Source of the DNA: Saccharibacillus qingshengii
GTDB lineage: Bacteria; Bacillota; Bacilli; Paenibacillales; Paenibacillaceae
Length of the DNA stretch: 64,000 bases
Direction: 5' to 3'
NCBI RefSeq assembly: GCF_013185195.1
Contig: NZ_JAAZWC010000017.1
Coordinates: 52,640-116,639 of the forward strand
Below are positions 18,289 through 27,332 of the stretch, piece after piece. Under the pieces are notes generated by a model, which made no database searches, was not told the DNA's origin, and saw only the letters and a program-made list of their open reading frames with translations. The position numbers and the translations under genes are program-made. Position 1 is the stretch's first letter; every line of letters begins with the position of its first letter.

Positions 18289-18798
18289 ATGGAACTTATA
18301 ATGAGTCAGGTACAAACGGAACGCGAGATGGAGGAAACAGCCGTATTGGCCGCGCGGATCTGGCATGAATACTATCTGTTTCTGATCAGCAAAGAACAAA
18401 TCGAGTACATGATCGAGAAATTCCAGTCCGTTACCGCGATTGCGGATCAAATAAATCGGCAGGGGTACACCTACTTTTTGATGCGAAATGAAGAAGCGGT
18501 GGTCGGATATCTGGCGGTCAAGGAAGAAGAAGGATCGCTGTTTCTCAGCAAATTCTATATCGCCCGGGAGTATCGCGGACGCGGTTATGCCAGCCGGGCC
18601 AGCGAATTCCTGGAACGGCTGTGCGAAGAGAGAGGCCTGAGCCATATTTGGCTGACGGTCAACCGGGACAATCGCGACAGTATTGCCGTGTACGAGAAAA
18701 AAGGGTTCCGCACCGTACGCGAACAGGTTGCCGATATCGGGAACGGCTTCGTGATGGACGACTACGTGATGGAAAAGGAAATCAAGCTTCCTCACTGA
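18289..18798 (+). CDS. GNAT family N-acetyltransferase (PaiA-like)
   Basis: 169 residues. Acetyl-CoA-binding motif A is FYIAREYRGRGYASRASEFL, followed by LTVNRDNRDSIAVYEKKGF, the conserved end of the fold. The N-terminal WHEYYLFLISKEQIEYMIEKFQS resembles PaiA-type spermidine/spermine acetyltransferases, but the substrate is not certain. The ATG at 18289 lies 8 bp after AAAGGCGG; an ATG at 18301 is an alternative. Followed by a strong terminator. Confidence 0.83.
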   Translation: MELIMSQVQTEREMEETAVLAARIWHEYYLFLISKEQIEYMIEKFQSVTAIADQINRQGYTYFLMRNEEAVVGYLAVKEEEGSLFLSKFYIAREYRGRGYASRASEFLERLCEERGLSHIWLTVNRDNRDSIAVYEKKGFRTVREQVADIGNGFVMDDYVMEKEIKLPH

Positions 18799-18838
18799 AT
18801 GCTGCGGACGCAGGAACGCGAAATTGTCAATCCAACCT

Positions 18839-18876
18839 AAAAAGCTGCACCCGCCGTTTGGCGGGTGCAGCTTTTT
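18839..18876. terminator. bidirectional terminator between the GNAT gene and acnA
   Basis: The perfect stem AAAAAGCTGCACCCGCC/GGCGGGTGCAGCTTTTT has a GTTT loop and lies between converging genes. Confidence 0.93.
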
Positions 18877-18902
18877 GATGTGCGGCTAAAAGTGCGGCAA
18901 GC

Positions 18903-21647
18903 TTAGTCCTGCATTTTCAAAGGTTTTTCGCCGTTTGCGACTTTCATCATTTGGCGAAGGACCGTTTGCAGGATGCCTCCGTTGTAGTAGTAATCGACGT
19001 CGACCATGCTGTCCAGACGGGCAATGGCGTTGAAGTCGAATGTGGTTCCGTCTTCGCGCGTTACGGATACCGTCAATTTCTGTCCCGGTTTCACGTCGTT
19101 GCTCAGGCCGCTGATATCGAACGTCTCGCGGCCGTCGAGGCCGAGGGATTTCCACGTGCTGCCTTCTTCGAACTGGAGCGGAAGTACGCCCATGCCGACG
19201 AGGTTGCTGCGGTGAATCCGTTCGAAGCTTTCCGCGATAACGGCTTTGACGCCCAGCAGCATCGTGCCTTTGGCCGCCCAGTCGCGGGAGCTGCCCGTAC
19301 CGTATTCTTTGCCGGCGAGTACGATCAGGTTCTGGCCTTCGTCTTGATACTTCATCGAAGCATCGTAGATCGACATCACTTCATCGGTAGGCAGATACTT
19401 CGTTACGCCGCCTTCGGTGCCCGGAGCCACCATGTTGCGAATCCGGATGTTGGCGAACGTACCGCGCATCATGACTTCATGGTTACCGCGGCGCGAGCCG
19501 TAGGAGTTGAAGTCTTTGCGTTCGACGCCGTGTTCGGCCAGATACAGACCGGCCGGGCTGCTAGGCGCGATGTTGCCCGCAGGAGAGATATGGTCGGTCG
19601 TCACCGAATCGCCCAGCAGAGCCAATACGCGGGACTGCTTGATGTCGGCAATATCGTTCATTCCGTCGTTCAGGTAGCGGAAGAACGGAGGGTTCTGGAT
19701 ATAAGTCGAGTTGGAATCCCACTCGTACAGTTCGCCTTCCGGTACTTCGATCGCGTTCCAACGCTCGTTGGCGGTGAACACGTTCGCGTACTTCAGACGG
19801 AACATTTCCGGCGTGATCGCCATGGCGACCGCATCGCGGATTTCTTGGGAAGTCGGCCAGATATCGCGCAGGAATACCGGTTCGCCTTGTTGGTCGTAGC
19901 CAAGCGGCTCGGTCGCCATATCGATATTCACCGTGCCGGCCAGCGCGTAAGCGACGACGAGCGGCGGAGAAGCCAGATAGTTCATTTTGACCTGCGCATG
20001 GACGCGGCCTTCGAAGTTCCGGTTGCCGGACAGTACGCCCGCAACGGTCAGATCGTTATCGGCTACGACTTGGGCGACTTCGTCCGGCAGCGGGCCGGAG
20101 TTGCCGATGCAGGTCGCGCAGCCGTAACCGGCTACGTAGAAGCCCAATTTTTCAAGCGGCTCAAGCAGGCCTGCCTTGAACAGGTAGTCGGTTACGATCA
20201 GGGAGCCCGGCGTCAGGCTGGTCTTCACGTATTCCGGACGGACCAGGCCGCGCTCGACGGCTTTCTTCGCGAGCAGACCCGCGCCCAGCATAACGCTCGG
20301 GTTCGAGGTGTTGGTACAGCTGGTGATCGCTGCAATCACGACGGCACCCGCGCCCATTTCGCTCGTTTTGCCGTTCTTGTGGTTGACCGTGACTTTCTCG
20401 GCGATTTTCTCGTCGCTGAGTCCGTAGCCGCCTTTTTCGACCGGCGTGCGCACGATGTCTTCGAAGTTGCGCTTCATGTTGGTCAGCTCGATCCGGTCCT
20501 GCGGACGTTTCGGTCCGGCAAGGCTCGGTACAACGGACCCGAGGTCAAGCTCGACGACGTCGCTGAATTCCGGATCGGCCATATCGTCCGTACGGAACAT
20601 GCCTTGGGCACGGTAGTAGTTTTCGACCAGTTCGATCTGCTCGTCTTCGCGGCCGGTGTTGCGCAGGTACGTCAGCGTCTCGGCATCGACCGGGAAGAAG
20701 CCGACGGTCGCGCCGTATTCCGGTGCCATGTTGGCAACCGTCGCACGGTCGGCCAGACCGATGTTGCTCAGGCCGGGACCGAAGAACTCGACGAATTTGC
20801 CGACAACGCCTTTTTTGCGCAGAATTTCGGTAACGGTAAGCGCCAGGTCGGTCGCGGTCGCGCCTTCGGACAGGCTGCCCGTCAGTTTGAAGCCGACGAC
20901 GTCAGGCGTAACGAAGTACAGCGGTTGGCCGAGCATGCCGGCTTCGGCTTCGATACCGCCGACGCCCCAACCGACAACGCCCAGACCGTTGATCATGGTC
21001 GTATGGGAGTCCGTGCCGACGAGGGAATCCGGGAAGACGTAAGTTTCGCCTTCGATCACTTTCGTTGCCGCAACGGAAGCCAGATACTCCAGGTTGACCT
21101 GGTGCACGATCCCCGTGGACGGCGGAACGGCGCGGAAGTTATCGAATGCCGTTTGTGCCCAGCGCAGGAAACGGTAGCGTTCTTCGTTGCGTTCGAACTC
21201 GAGATTGATGTTGAAGTCGAGTGCGTCGGATGTACCGAACGCGTCAACCATAACCGAGTGGTCGATTACGAGGTCAACGGGTACGAGCGGGTTGATCTGT
21301 TTCGGATCTCCGCCGCTCAGTTTCACGGTATCGCGCATCGCTGCGAGATCGACGACAACCGGTACGCCGGTGAAGTCCTGCAGGACGATACGTGCCGGAA
21401 TGAACGGGATTTCCTTGTTGGCGTCGCGTTCTTCGGCCCAGCGGGCGATCTGGTTTACGTGTTCTTCGGTGATTGCGCGTCCGTCAAATTGGCGAACGGC
21501 CGCTTCGAGCAGAACGCGGATCGAGAACGGAAGCTTGGAGATGCCGTTGTGTCCTTGTTCTTCGAGTGCCTTCAAGCTGTAGTAACGGTAAGATTTGCCT
21601 CCCGATTCGAGCGTACGGGCGACAGAAAATTGATCGGATAAAGCCAT
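18903..21647 (-). CDS. acnA: aconitate hydratase A
   Basis: TCA-cycle enzyme that interconverts citrate and isocitrate; 914 residues, the usual AcnA length. The [4Fe-4S] cysteines lie in [13 protein letters not shown] and in [14 protein letters not shown]. Other conserved blocks are [29 protein letters not shown] and the C-terminal [13 protein letters not shown]. The iron-free form may bind RNA, as in B. subtilis CitB. The ATG has AGGAGGTCC upstream. A putative IclR operator lies 148 bp upstream of the start. Confidence 0.96.
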   Translation of the reverse strand: MALSDQFSVARTLESGGKSYRYYSLKALEEQGHNGISKLPFSIRVLLEAAVRQFDGRAITEEHVNQIARWAEERDANKEIPFIPARIVLQDFTGVPVVVDLAAMRDTVKLSGGDPKQINPLVPVDLVIDHSVMVDAFGTSDALDFNINLEFERNEERYRFLRWAQTAFDNFRAVPPSTGIVHQVNLEYLASVAATKVIEGETYVFPDSLVGTDSHTTMINGLGVVGWGVGGIEAEAGMLGQPLYFVTPDVVGFKLTGSLSEGATATDLALTVTEILRKKGVVGKFVEFFGPGLSNIGLADRATVANMAPEYGATVGFFPVDAETLTYLRNTGREDEQIELVENYYRAQGMFRTDDMADPEFSDVVELDLGSVVPSLAGPKRPQDRIELTNMKRNFEDIVRTPVEKGGYGLSDEKIAEKVTVNHKNGKTSEMGAGAVVIAAITSCTNTSNPSVMLGAGLLAKKAVERGLVRPEYVKTSLTPGSLIVTDYLFKAGLLEPLEKLGFYVAGYGCATCIGNSGPLPDEVAQVVADNDLTVAGVLSGNRNFEGRVHAQVKMNYLASPPLVVAYALAGTVNIDMATEPLGYDQQGEPVFLRDIWPTSQEIRDAVAMAITPEMFRLKYANVFTANERWNAIEVPEGELYEWDSNSTYIQNPPFFRYLNDGMNDIADIKQSRVLALLGDSVTTDHISPAGNIAPSSPAGLYLAEHGVERKDFNSYGSRRGNHEVMMRGTFANIRIRNMVAPGTEGGVTKYLPTDEVMSIYDASMKYQDEGQNLIVLAGKEYGTGSSRDWAAKGTMLLGVKAVIAESFERIHRSNLVGMGVLPLQFEEGSTWKSLGLDGRETFDISGLSNDVKPGQKLTVSVTREDGTTFDFNAIARLDSMVDVDYYYNGGILQTVLRQMMKVANGEKPLKMQD

Positions 21648-21794
21648 GGATGGACCTCCTCGAGAAATGTAATGGATCGCCGCGGAACCAGGTAGTATCT
21701 TGACGGAACGCGCGGAAAATCAAGCTCGGAAACGAAGTTCGGCTGCCGTTGAAGGCGCTTTTCCGTTCCGGGAATCATGGACTGATTTTACGAA

Positions 21795-21811
21795 GTTTCA
21801 TTGAGTGAAAC
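21795..21811 (-). promoter_or_regulatory. GTTTCA-N5-TGAAAC operator of acnA
   Basis: The palindrome GTTTCA-TTGAG-TGAAAC matches the operator of the iclR-type gene in arms and spacing. On the minus strand a -10-like TATAAT (plus 21836-21841), with TTTACG 17 bp upstream, places the operator just downstream of the predicted acnA start point. That position favours repression. The rest of the acnA-ddl gap (21648-21997) holds only the two ribosome binding sites and AT-rich DNA. Confidence 0.55.
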
Positions 21812-21997
21812 TAAATTTCAAAAATATCTAATTTAATTATAACGTTTACAATACGGCGCGTAAAGTCCTTTTTGCCACGAAACAGCCGCCGGATTTCGAT
21901 TTTCGGGCCGGCGCGGTATGCGGGTTTTCTTTGCAGGCGGAGCGCCTATCCTCTATACTGGTGAGAGAGATTTTAACGAATTGACGGGGGCTTAGAC

Positions 21998-23086
21998 ATG
22001 ACAGCAAACAAAGTAACGGTAGGATTGGTATACGGCGGAAAATCGGGCGAACACGAGATTTCGCTGCAGACCGGTTTTGCGGTAATGAACGCTTTCGATT
22101 ACGCGAAATACGAGATTGTTCCTTTTTATATTACCCTTCAGGGCGAGTGGCGAATGGGTTCCGTTTTGAGTGGGCCGATGAATTCGGTGGAAGAAATGAA
22201 ACTGGATGTGGCGGCGGGCGGTACGTCCGAAGCGGCGGGCGCTTTGTTCGCTTCGCTGAGCGGCCAAGAGAGCGGCATCGATGTGATGTTCCCGCTTCTT
22301 CACGGCACATTCGGCGAAGACGGTACCGTGCAGGGATTGTTCGAAATGGCCGGACTGCCTTACGTCGGCGCGGGCGTATTGTCGTCTTCGGCCGGTATGG
22401 ACAAAGACGTCATGAAAAAGCTGTTTGCGGCCGCCGGGCTGGAACAGGGCGAGTATATTGCTTTCGGAGAGCGCGATTGGCGTATCAGCCGGCACGATCT
22501 GCTTCAGGAAGCGGAGACCAAGCTCGGCTATCCGTGCTTCGTCAAGCCTGCGAACCTGGGCTCGAGCGTCGGCATTTCCAAAGCCGGCGACCAGGAAGCC
22601 CTGATCGATGCCGTGGAACTTGCGCTGCGCTATGACCGCAAAGTGCTGATCGAGACATTCATCGACGGACGCGAACTTGAAGTCGGCGTGCTCGGCAACG
22701 ACGACCCGCAGGCTTCCGTACCGGGCGAAATCGTCTCTTCCGGCGATTATTACGACTATAATGCGAAGTATATCGACGGCAAGTCCGAGATGATGATCCC
22801 GGCTCCGGTCGATGCCGACCTGGCCGATTCCCTCCGCGAACTTGCCATTCGCGCTTTCAAAGCCGTCGAAGGCAGCGGCCTGTGCCGCGCCGACTTCTTC
22901 GTGCGGCGCTCCGACAACAAGATTCTCATTAATGAAGTGAACACGATGCCCGGCTTTACGCCGTTCAGTATGTACCCTCTTCTCTGGCGCGAAACCGGGA
23001 TGTCTTATCAGGCCCTGCTCGACCGTCTGATCGAACTGGCTCTGGAACGCCATGAAGCCCGCACCAACCTTCAATACGGAAGATAG
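21998..23086 (+). CDS. ddl: D-alanine--D-alanine ligase
   Basis: ATP-grasp enzyme joining two D-Ala for peptidoglycan synthesis; 362 residues. Motifs are GGKSGEHEISLQTG at the N-terminus (substrate), LLHGTFGEDGTVQG, FVKPANLGSSVGISK (ATP), and the C-terminal EVNTMPGFTPFSMYP. The C-terminal MPGFTPFSMYP fits a D-Ala-D-Ala ligase; specificity for D-Lac cannot be excluded by eye. SD GGGGGC precedes the ATG weakly. Directly behind the stop lies a strong stem-loop. Confidence 0.94.
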   Translation: MTANKVTVGLVYGGKSGEHEISLQTGFAVMNAFDYAKYEIVPFYITLQGEWRMGSVLSGPMNSVEEMKLDVAAGGTSEAAGALFASLSGQESGIDVMFPLLHGTFGEDGTVQGLFEMAGLPYVGAGVLSSSAGMDKDVMKKLFAAAGLEQGEYIAFGERDWRISRHDLLQEAETKLGYPCFVKPANLGSSVGISKAGDQEALIDAVELALRYDRKVLIETFIDGRELEVGVLGNDDPQASVPGEIVSSGDYYDYNAKYIDGKSEMMIPAPVDADLADSLRELAIRAFKAVEGSGLCRADFFVRRSDNKILINEVNTMPGFTPFSMYPLLWRETGMSYQALLDRLIELALERHEARTNLQYGR

Positions 23087-23147
23087 GAACCAAACTTTGC
23101 ATACCCCTCCGGGCTAAGCAAAGTTTGGTTCCCGCGCCGAGCGAGCC
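23086..23147. repeat. covarying stem-loop element, copy 1 (after ddl)
   Basis: A perfect 15-bp stem has arms at 23086-23100 (GGAACCAAACTTTGC) and 23118-23132. The loop contains CCCTCCGGGC, and the tail CGCGCCGAGCGAGCC follows the stem. Loop and tail are nearly identical in copy 2 behind fabI, while the stem sequence is wholly different but still perfectly paired. There is no T-run directly after the stem, so it is not an ordinary terminator. Confidence 0.75.
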
Positions 23148-23225
23148 TTTAATCTTTGAATCTTTAATTTTTGACTCTTGATCTTCAGCAGTCAGCAGAT
23201 CATTCGATCGAAAGGAGAGCTAACT

Positions 23226-23543
23226 ATGGGATTTGAAACGGAATTCAACTCGGTCTGCAAATTCAAAAGCGAGCAGGAACTGTACGAACTGCTCGAGTAC
23301 GGACGCGGCAAAATGCGCAAAGACGGTTTCCGCGTATTTCCGACCGGTCAAAAAGTGATTGCCTATAGCCCCGACAACCAAGCCGTTGCGATTGTACTCG
23401 TCACCGCTTCGATCGCGGAGATCAATTTTCAGGATAAAGAGATCACGCAGGTCGAGCTGGATCTGGTGCGCAAGCTGACGGACGAGGAATCGCGCGTGCT
23501 GACGGCATTGGCGCATGAAATGTTTTTCGGAGACAAGGAATAA
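23226..23543 (+). CDS. small conserved-looking protein of unknown function
   Basis: 105 residues, soluble, with a GFRVFPTGQKVIAYSP core and acidic C-terminal helix. No signal peptide or membrane helix. The start MGFETEFNS and the core faintly recall small DUF2584-type Bacillus proteins, but I do not recognise it with confidence. The ATG at 23226 follows AAAGGAGAG. It lies 27 bp upstream of fabI and is probably cotranscribed with it. Confidence 0.75.
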   Translation: MGFETEFNSVCKFKSEQELYELLEYGRGKMRKDGFRVFPTGQKVIAYSPDNQAVAIVLVTASIAEINFQDKEITQVELDLVRKLTDEESRVLTALAHEMFFGDKE

Positions 23544-23570
23544 CGAACGGAAAATTGGGAGGAACGGATT

Positions 23571-24338
23571 ATGGGAGAACTGTTGGCGGGTAAAAATATC
23601 TTGGTGATGGGCGTGGCGAACGATCGCAGCATCGCCTGGGGCATTGCGCAAAGTTTGTCCGCGCAGGGCGCGAGACTGGCCTTTACGTACGAGAGCGAGC
23701 GGGTGGAAGGCCGGGTTCGCAAACTGGCCGATACGCTGCCGAACTCGGTCGTACTGCCTTGCAACGTGACGGACGACGCGGAGATCGGAACGCTGGCCGA
23801 GAGACTCAAGGATGAATTCGGGGTGCTGCACGGGATTGCCCACTGCATCGCTTTTGCCAAAGCGGAAGACCTGTCGGGACAGTTTGTCGATACTTCCCGC
23901 GACGGCTTCGCTCTGGCTCACGATATCAGTTCGTACTCGCTGGTTGCCGTGGCGCAGAAGCTGCATCCTTTGATGAGCGAAGGCGGCGGCATCGTGACCA
24001 TGACGTATATGGGCGCCGAGCGCGTAATGCGCAATTATAACGTGATGGGCGTAGCCAAAGCCGCTCTAGAAGCGTCCGTCCGCTACCTGGCCGCCGACCT
24101 TGGTCCGACGGGCATTCGGGTGAACGCCATTTCCGCCGGCCCGATCCGTACCCTGGCCGCCAAAGGCATCAGCGATTTCAACTCGATCCTGAAAGTTGTT
24201 GAAGAGAAAGCTCCTCTTCGCCGCACGACGGAGACGGCCGAAGTCGGAGATACGGCGATGTTCCTGCTCAGCGGGTTGTCCCGCGGGATTACGGGAGAAG
24301 TGATCTATGTGGACGGCGGATATCACGTAATGGGATAG
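23571..24338 (+). CDS. fabI: enoyl-[acyl-carrier-protein] reductase, NADH
   Basis: SDR-fold enzyme reducing enoyl-ACP in fatty-acid elongation; 255 residues. The divergent nucleotide motif GVANDRSIAWGIA is characteristic of FabI. The catalytic Tyr and Lys are in MRNYNVMGVAKAALE, and YMGAERV carries the first Tyr. The ATG follows GGGAGGAAC. Directly behind the stop lies the second covarying stem-loop. Confidence 0.95.
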   Translation: MGELLAGKNILVMGVANDRSIAWGIAQSLSAQGARLAFTYESERVEGRVRKLADTLPNSVVLPCNVTDDAEIGTLAERLKDEFGVLHGIAHCIAFAKAEDLSGQFVDTSRDGFALAHDISSYSLVAVAQKLHPLMSEGGGIVTMTYMGAERVMRNYNVMGVAKAALEASVRYLAADLGPTGIRVNAISAGPIRTLAAKGISDFNSILKVVEEKAPLRRTTETAEVGDTAMFLLSGLSRGITGEVIYVDGGYHVMG

Positions 24339-24342
24339 GATA

Positions 24343-24404
24343 GGATCTGCAAATTGCCGATCCCTCCGGGCAAGGCGATTTGCAGATCCCGCGCCAAGCG
24401 AGCC
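24343..24404. repeat. covarying stem-loop element, copy 2 (after fabI)
   Basis: The stem arms GGATCTGCAAATTGCC (24343-24358) and GGCGATTTGCAGATCC (24374-24389) form 16 pairs including one G-T. The loop carries CCCTCCGGGC and the tail is CGCGCCAAGCGAGCC, one base different from copy 1. Located 5 bp after the fabI stop. Confidence 0.75.
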
Positions 24405-24511
24405 CTTCCCGCTCCTGCCGAGAATCCAGGCCCGCCCTCCCTTCCCGCTCCCGGCGGTTCTCCAACGCCCGTACCTTGTCCAACAAGCAGCTCAAGAAAG
24501 GCGGTTATACT

Positions 24512-25372
24512 GTGGAATCGAATGAAAAAGTTCCTTATGTCCTGACGGGCAAAAGTTATACCGCGGTTGCGATCAATGCAGCCGCCAAAGCAGGCGAATG
24601 GATCAAAAGCAAATTGGGCATGCACGAACAGCTCTCGACCAAAACGTCGGCCCAGGATTTGGTGACGGAAGTCGACAAAGGCGCCGAGCAGATGATTCGG
24701 CGGCTGATTCTCACCCATTTTCCGGATCATGCGATTCTTGGCGAAGAAAGTGTGGAACCCGGCGAAGCGGCCGCAATCAGCGCTCTTGCCGAAGCGCAGG
24801 ATGAAGAATACCTGTGGATCATCGATCCGATCGACGGCACGACCAACTTTGTGCATGGATTCCCGTTCTATTCGATCTCGATCGCTCTCGCGCATCACGG
24901 CGAAGTGATCATCGGAGTGATCTACGATCCGTCCCGAGACGAAATGTTCGTGGCCGAGAAAGGCAAAGGCGCTTATGTGCACGGAGCGCGCATGGCCGTA
25001 TCCGGAGAAGAACGTCTGGCCGAAGGGTTGATCGCCGTAGGCTTCCCGGCCGATCCGGTGGTCAAGCTGCCGATCAATCTTCGGGGCATCGCGGCGCTTG
25101 CTCCTCGCGCCCGCAGTCTGCGCGCCGGAGGATCCGCGGCTCTGCATCTCGCCCACGTGGCGGCCGGCCGCCTCAGCGGTTACTGGGAATCGGGCTTGAA
25201 TGCTTGGGATATTGCGGCGGGAGCTCTGCTCGTTGCCGAATCCGGCGGCAAAGTGACCGATACGCTTGGCGAAAGCTATCATCTGGGCGTACGCAATATC
25301 GTCGCCACCAACGGCGCTCTGCACGCGGAAATGCTTACGGTGCTTAAGGAATCGGACGCGACCGGATTCTGA
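24512..25372 (+). CDS. inositol monophosphatase family protein
   Basis: Mg-dependent, Li-sensitive phosphatase fold; 286 residues. Metal-binding motif 1 is GEESVEPGE, motif 2 is WIIDPIDGTTNFVHG, and the C-terminal motif is WDIAAGALLVAESGG. Likely substrates are inositol phosphates or related sugar phosphates such as those of the SuhB/YktC group. The GTG at 24512 is preferred because AGAAAGGCGG lies 7 bp upstream; the long upstream in-frame extension runs through the stem-loop element and is Arg/Ser-rich, so it is unlikely to be coding. Confidence 0.88.
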   Translation: MESNEKVPYVLTGKSYTAVAINAAAKAGEWIKSKLGMHEQLSTKTSAQDLVTEVDKGAEQMIRRLILTHFPDHAILGEESVEPGEAAAISALAEAQDEEYLWIIDPIDGTTNFVHGFPFYSISIALAHHGEVIIGVIYDPSRDEMFVAEKGKGAYVHGARMAVSGEERLAEGLIAVGFPADPVVKLPINLRGIAALAPRARSLRAGGSAALHLAHVAAGRLSGYWESGLNAWDIAAGALLVAESGGKVTDTLGESYHLGVRNIVATNGALHAEMLTVLKESDATGF

Positions 25373-25422
25373 ATCCGGTCTATCCAAAGTCTCTTGGCTA
25401 AAACTCCCGAGGAGGAATAGAG

Positions 25423-25704
25423 ATGAGCGATGAGGAGATCCGCAGACCCGGACAGGAAGCAGTGGAGGAAGAACTCCGCGAACTGCTGACGGAAGGCGAA
25501 CTGAAAGACGACGACCGCGAACGCAAGGAACGCGAACAGATTTCGCCGCGCTACGAGATCCGGATTCAATCGACGCTTGATCCGATCGTCGAAGAAACCC
25601 GTCTGTACCGGCAGATGGCGGAAGAGATCGACGACCGCTACGACGATTACCTCAAAAAGACCCAGACGCGGCCGCCTGAAGATCCGGGCGACAGCCGCAA
25701 ATAA
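25423..25704 (+). CDS. small charged protein of unknown function
   Basis: 93 residues, very rich in Glu, Asp, Arg and Lys, predicted helical (EEELRELLTEGELKDDDRERKEREQ). No motif recognised. SD GAGGAGGAAT is strong and close to the ATG, and codon use matches its neighbours, so it is probably real. It lies 50 bp after the inositol monophosphatase gene, likely in the same transcript. Confidence 0.65.
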   Translation: MSDEEIRRPGQEAVEEELRELLTEGELKDDDRERKEREQISPRYEIRIQSTLDPIVEETRLYRQMAEEIDDRYDDYLKKTQTRPPEDPGDSRK

Positions 25705-25847
25705 GGCAAGCCGATTCACGTTCGTCAGGCCGCCGTATCCGGAACCTTTTCCGGATGCGACGGTGATTTTTGAATATCGGATTTTTGATCCGCAAGCCGT
25801 CAGCCGAATCTATTTGAACGGTCCGCAGAGACCGGAAGGGAACAACA

Positions 25848-27092
25848 ATGACAACAACAACATGGACAAAAAGCTTGAAAGCGCTGATGTGCACCGCGCT
25901 GGTGCTTCCGGCCTTCGGACTGGCAGGCGTTTCAAGCACCTACGCGGCGGGCGAGACCTACAAAATCGTCTCGTTCGGCGATTCGCTGACGGCCGGTTAC
26001 GAGCCCGACAAGGCACAGGCCGATTACTACGGATTTGTTCCCCGTCTTGCGGAGCAGGCAAGCTTCCATGGACGTTCGGAAGTGGACAATTACGGTATAT
26101 CGGGTCTGAATTCGGCCGGACTCGAGCATTATATCGAAGCGATTCGCGCCGGTACGAATACGACGGCCGACGCTATTCAAGCCGGACTTCGCGATCCGAA
26201 TGCGGCTGTATTCGCCGCCGATACGGCAGGAATCCGCGCCGATGTGGCCGAAGCCGATGTGATCACGATTACAATCGGCGGCAACGATCTTCTTCCGCTG
26301 ATTACAGGCAGCCAACTGCCGACCGCGGAAGAATTGACGCCCAAGGTCGAAGCGCTGCTTCAAACCTACGCTGTCAATCTGGGTCAGGTGCTCGGGGATC
26401 TGCGCGAGATTAATCCCAATGCCCGTATCGTCGTAGCCGACCAGTATCAGCCGATTCCGGCCATCGCGGCCAAATCGCTGTATGCCACGCTGAACCAGGC
26501 TGCAGCCGCGTACACTTCGACGCTGAGCGGAGTCGTAACCGCGCAGAATGCGGCGGGTGCCCATATCGAAACGGTCAATATGACGCCGCTGTTTATCGGC
26601 CGTGAAATGCAGCTGACGCATATTGCCCGCCGGGATATCCATCCCAATCAGACCGGTTACGAAGTATTCGCCAAAGCCTTCTCCGAGCAGATCTGGAAAG
26701 AATACCGGACGCCGAGCGCTCCCGTTCCGGCAGCGACCGTAGCGGTAGTCGTATCCGGCACGGAATTGAACACGGCATTCAAGCCGATTCTGAAAAACGG
26801 CACGACCTTTGTCGTCCTGCGCGACATCACCGATGCGCTCGGAGCCGAGCTGAAATGGAACAATAAGGCGGCGACGGCCAGCATCGTAGTGGACGGCCGC
26901 AGTGTCTCGATTCCCGTAGGGAAAAAAGCGATCACCGTCAACGGCCAAGAAACGGCTATCCCGATTGCAGCCTTTACCGAGAAAGTGAACGGAGTCTCGA
27001 AAACCTACGTACCGCTTGCGGTGCTGGCGGACGGCCTGGGCTTCGATGTTCAGTACACCCCGCGTTTGCGTACGGTATTCGTGAATCGTTGA
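25848..27092 (+). CDS. secreted SGNH/GDSL hydrolase with copper-amine-oxidase-like C-terminal domain
   Basis: 414 residues. Signal peptide (residues 1-34, ending around SSTYAAG). The SGNH hydrolase domain follows with block I SFGDSLTAGYE, block III IGGNDLLP and block V RDIHPNQTGYE, giving catalytic Ser, Gly/Asn and Asp/His. The C-terminal 110 residues (KPILKNGTTFVVLRDITDALGAELKWN to the end) match the copper-amine-oxidase N-terminal-like domain common on Paenibacillus exported proteins, probably a wall or carbohydrate contact module. Likely an esterase or lipase; substrate unknown. Confidence 0.88.
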   Translation: MTTTTWTKSLKALMCTALVLPAFGLAGVSSTYAAGETYKIVSFGDSLTAGYEPDKAQADYYGFVPRLAEQASFHGRSEVDNYGISGLNSAGLEHYIEAIRAGTNTTADAIQAGLRDPNAAVFAADTAGIRADVAEADVITITIGGNDLLPLITGSQLPTAEELTPKVEALLQTYAVNLGQVLGDLREINPNARIVVADQYQPIPAIAAKSLYATLNQAAAAYTSTLSGVVTAQNAAGAHIETVNMTPLFIGREMQLTHIARRDIHPNQTGYEVFAKAFSEQIWKEYRTPSAPVPAATVAVVVSGTELNTAFKPILKNGTTFVVLRDITDALGAELKWNNKAATASIVVDGRSVSIPVGKKAITVNGQETAIPIAAFTEKVNGVSKTYVPLAVLADGLGFDVQYTPRLRTVFVNR

Positions 27093-27131
27093 GCCGAGCG
27101 GAACCTTGCCTGCATACAAGAAATCAAACCG

Positions 27132-27168
27132 ATCCGGAAATGGCTTCTGCCGTCTCCGGATTTTTTTT
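27132..27168 (+). terminator. intrinsic terminator after the GDSL hydrolase gene
   Basis: The stem ATCCGGA/TCCGGAT, with an inner region of 16 bases, is followed by eight T residues. Confidence 0.75.
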
Positions 27169-27332
27169 ATCGGCACGAAAAAAGATAACAAACCGAGTCT
27201 CGGCACGCTGCGAATTCCCTGTATCCGGCCAATTCGTTTTTTTCTCGCTCGGCTGGGGTAATGACTAACACATGATCGACGGAAAGAAACATCAAAAGGC
27301 TCATTATCTTTTTGATTAAGGGGATACCGAGG

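Noticed and set aside
18951..21641. 896-residue plus-strand ORF opposite acnA
   Set aside because: It is the antisense shadow of the aconitase gene. The minus-strand product has all aconitase motifs.
24380..24511. N-terminal extension of the inositol monophosphatase from an upstream in-frame start
   Set aside because: It is Arg/Ser/Pro-rich, runs through the tail of the stem-loop element, and a better GTG with SD lies at 24512.
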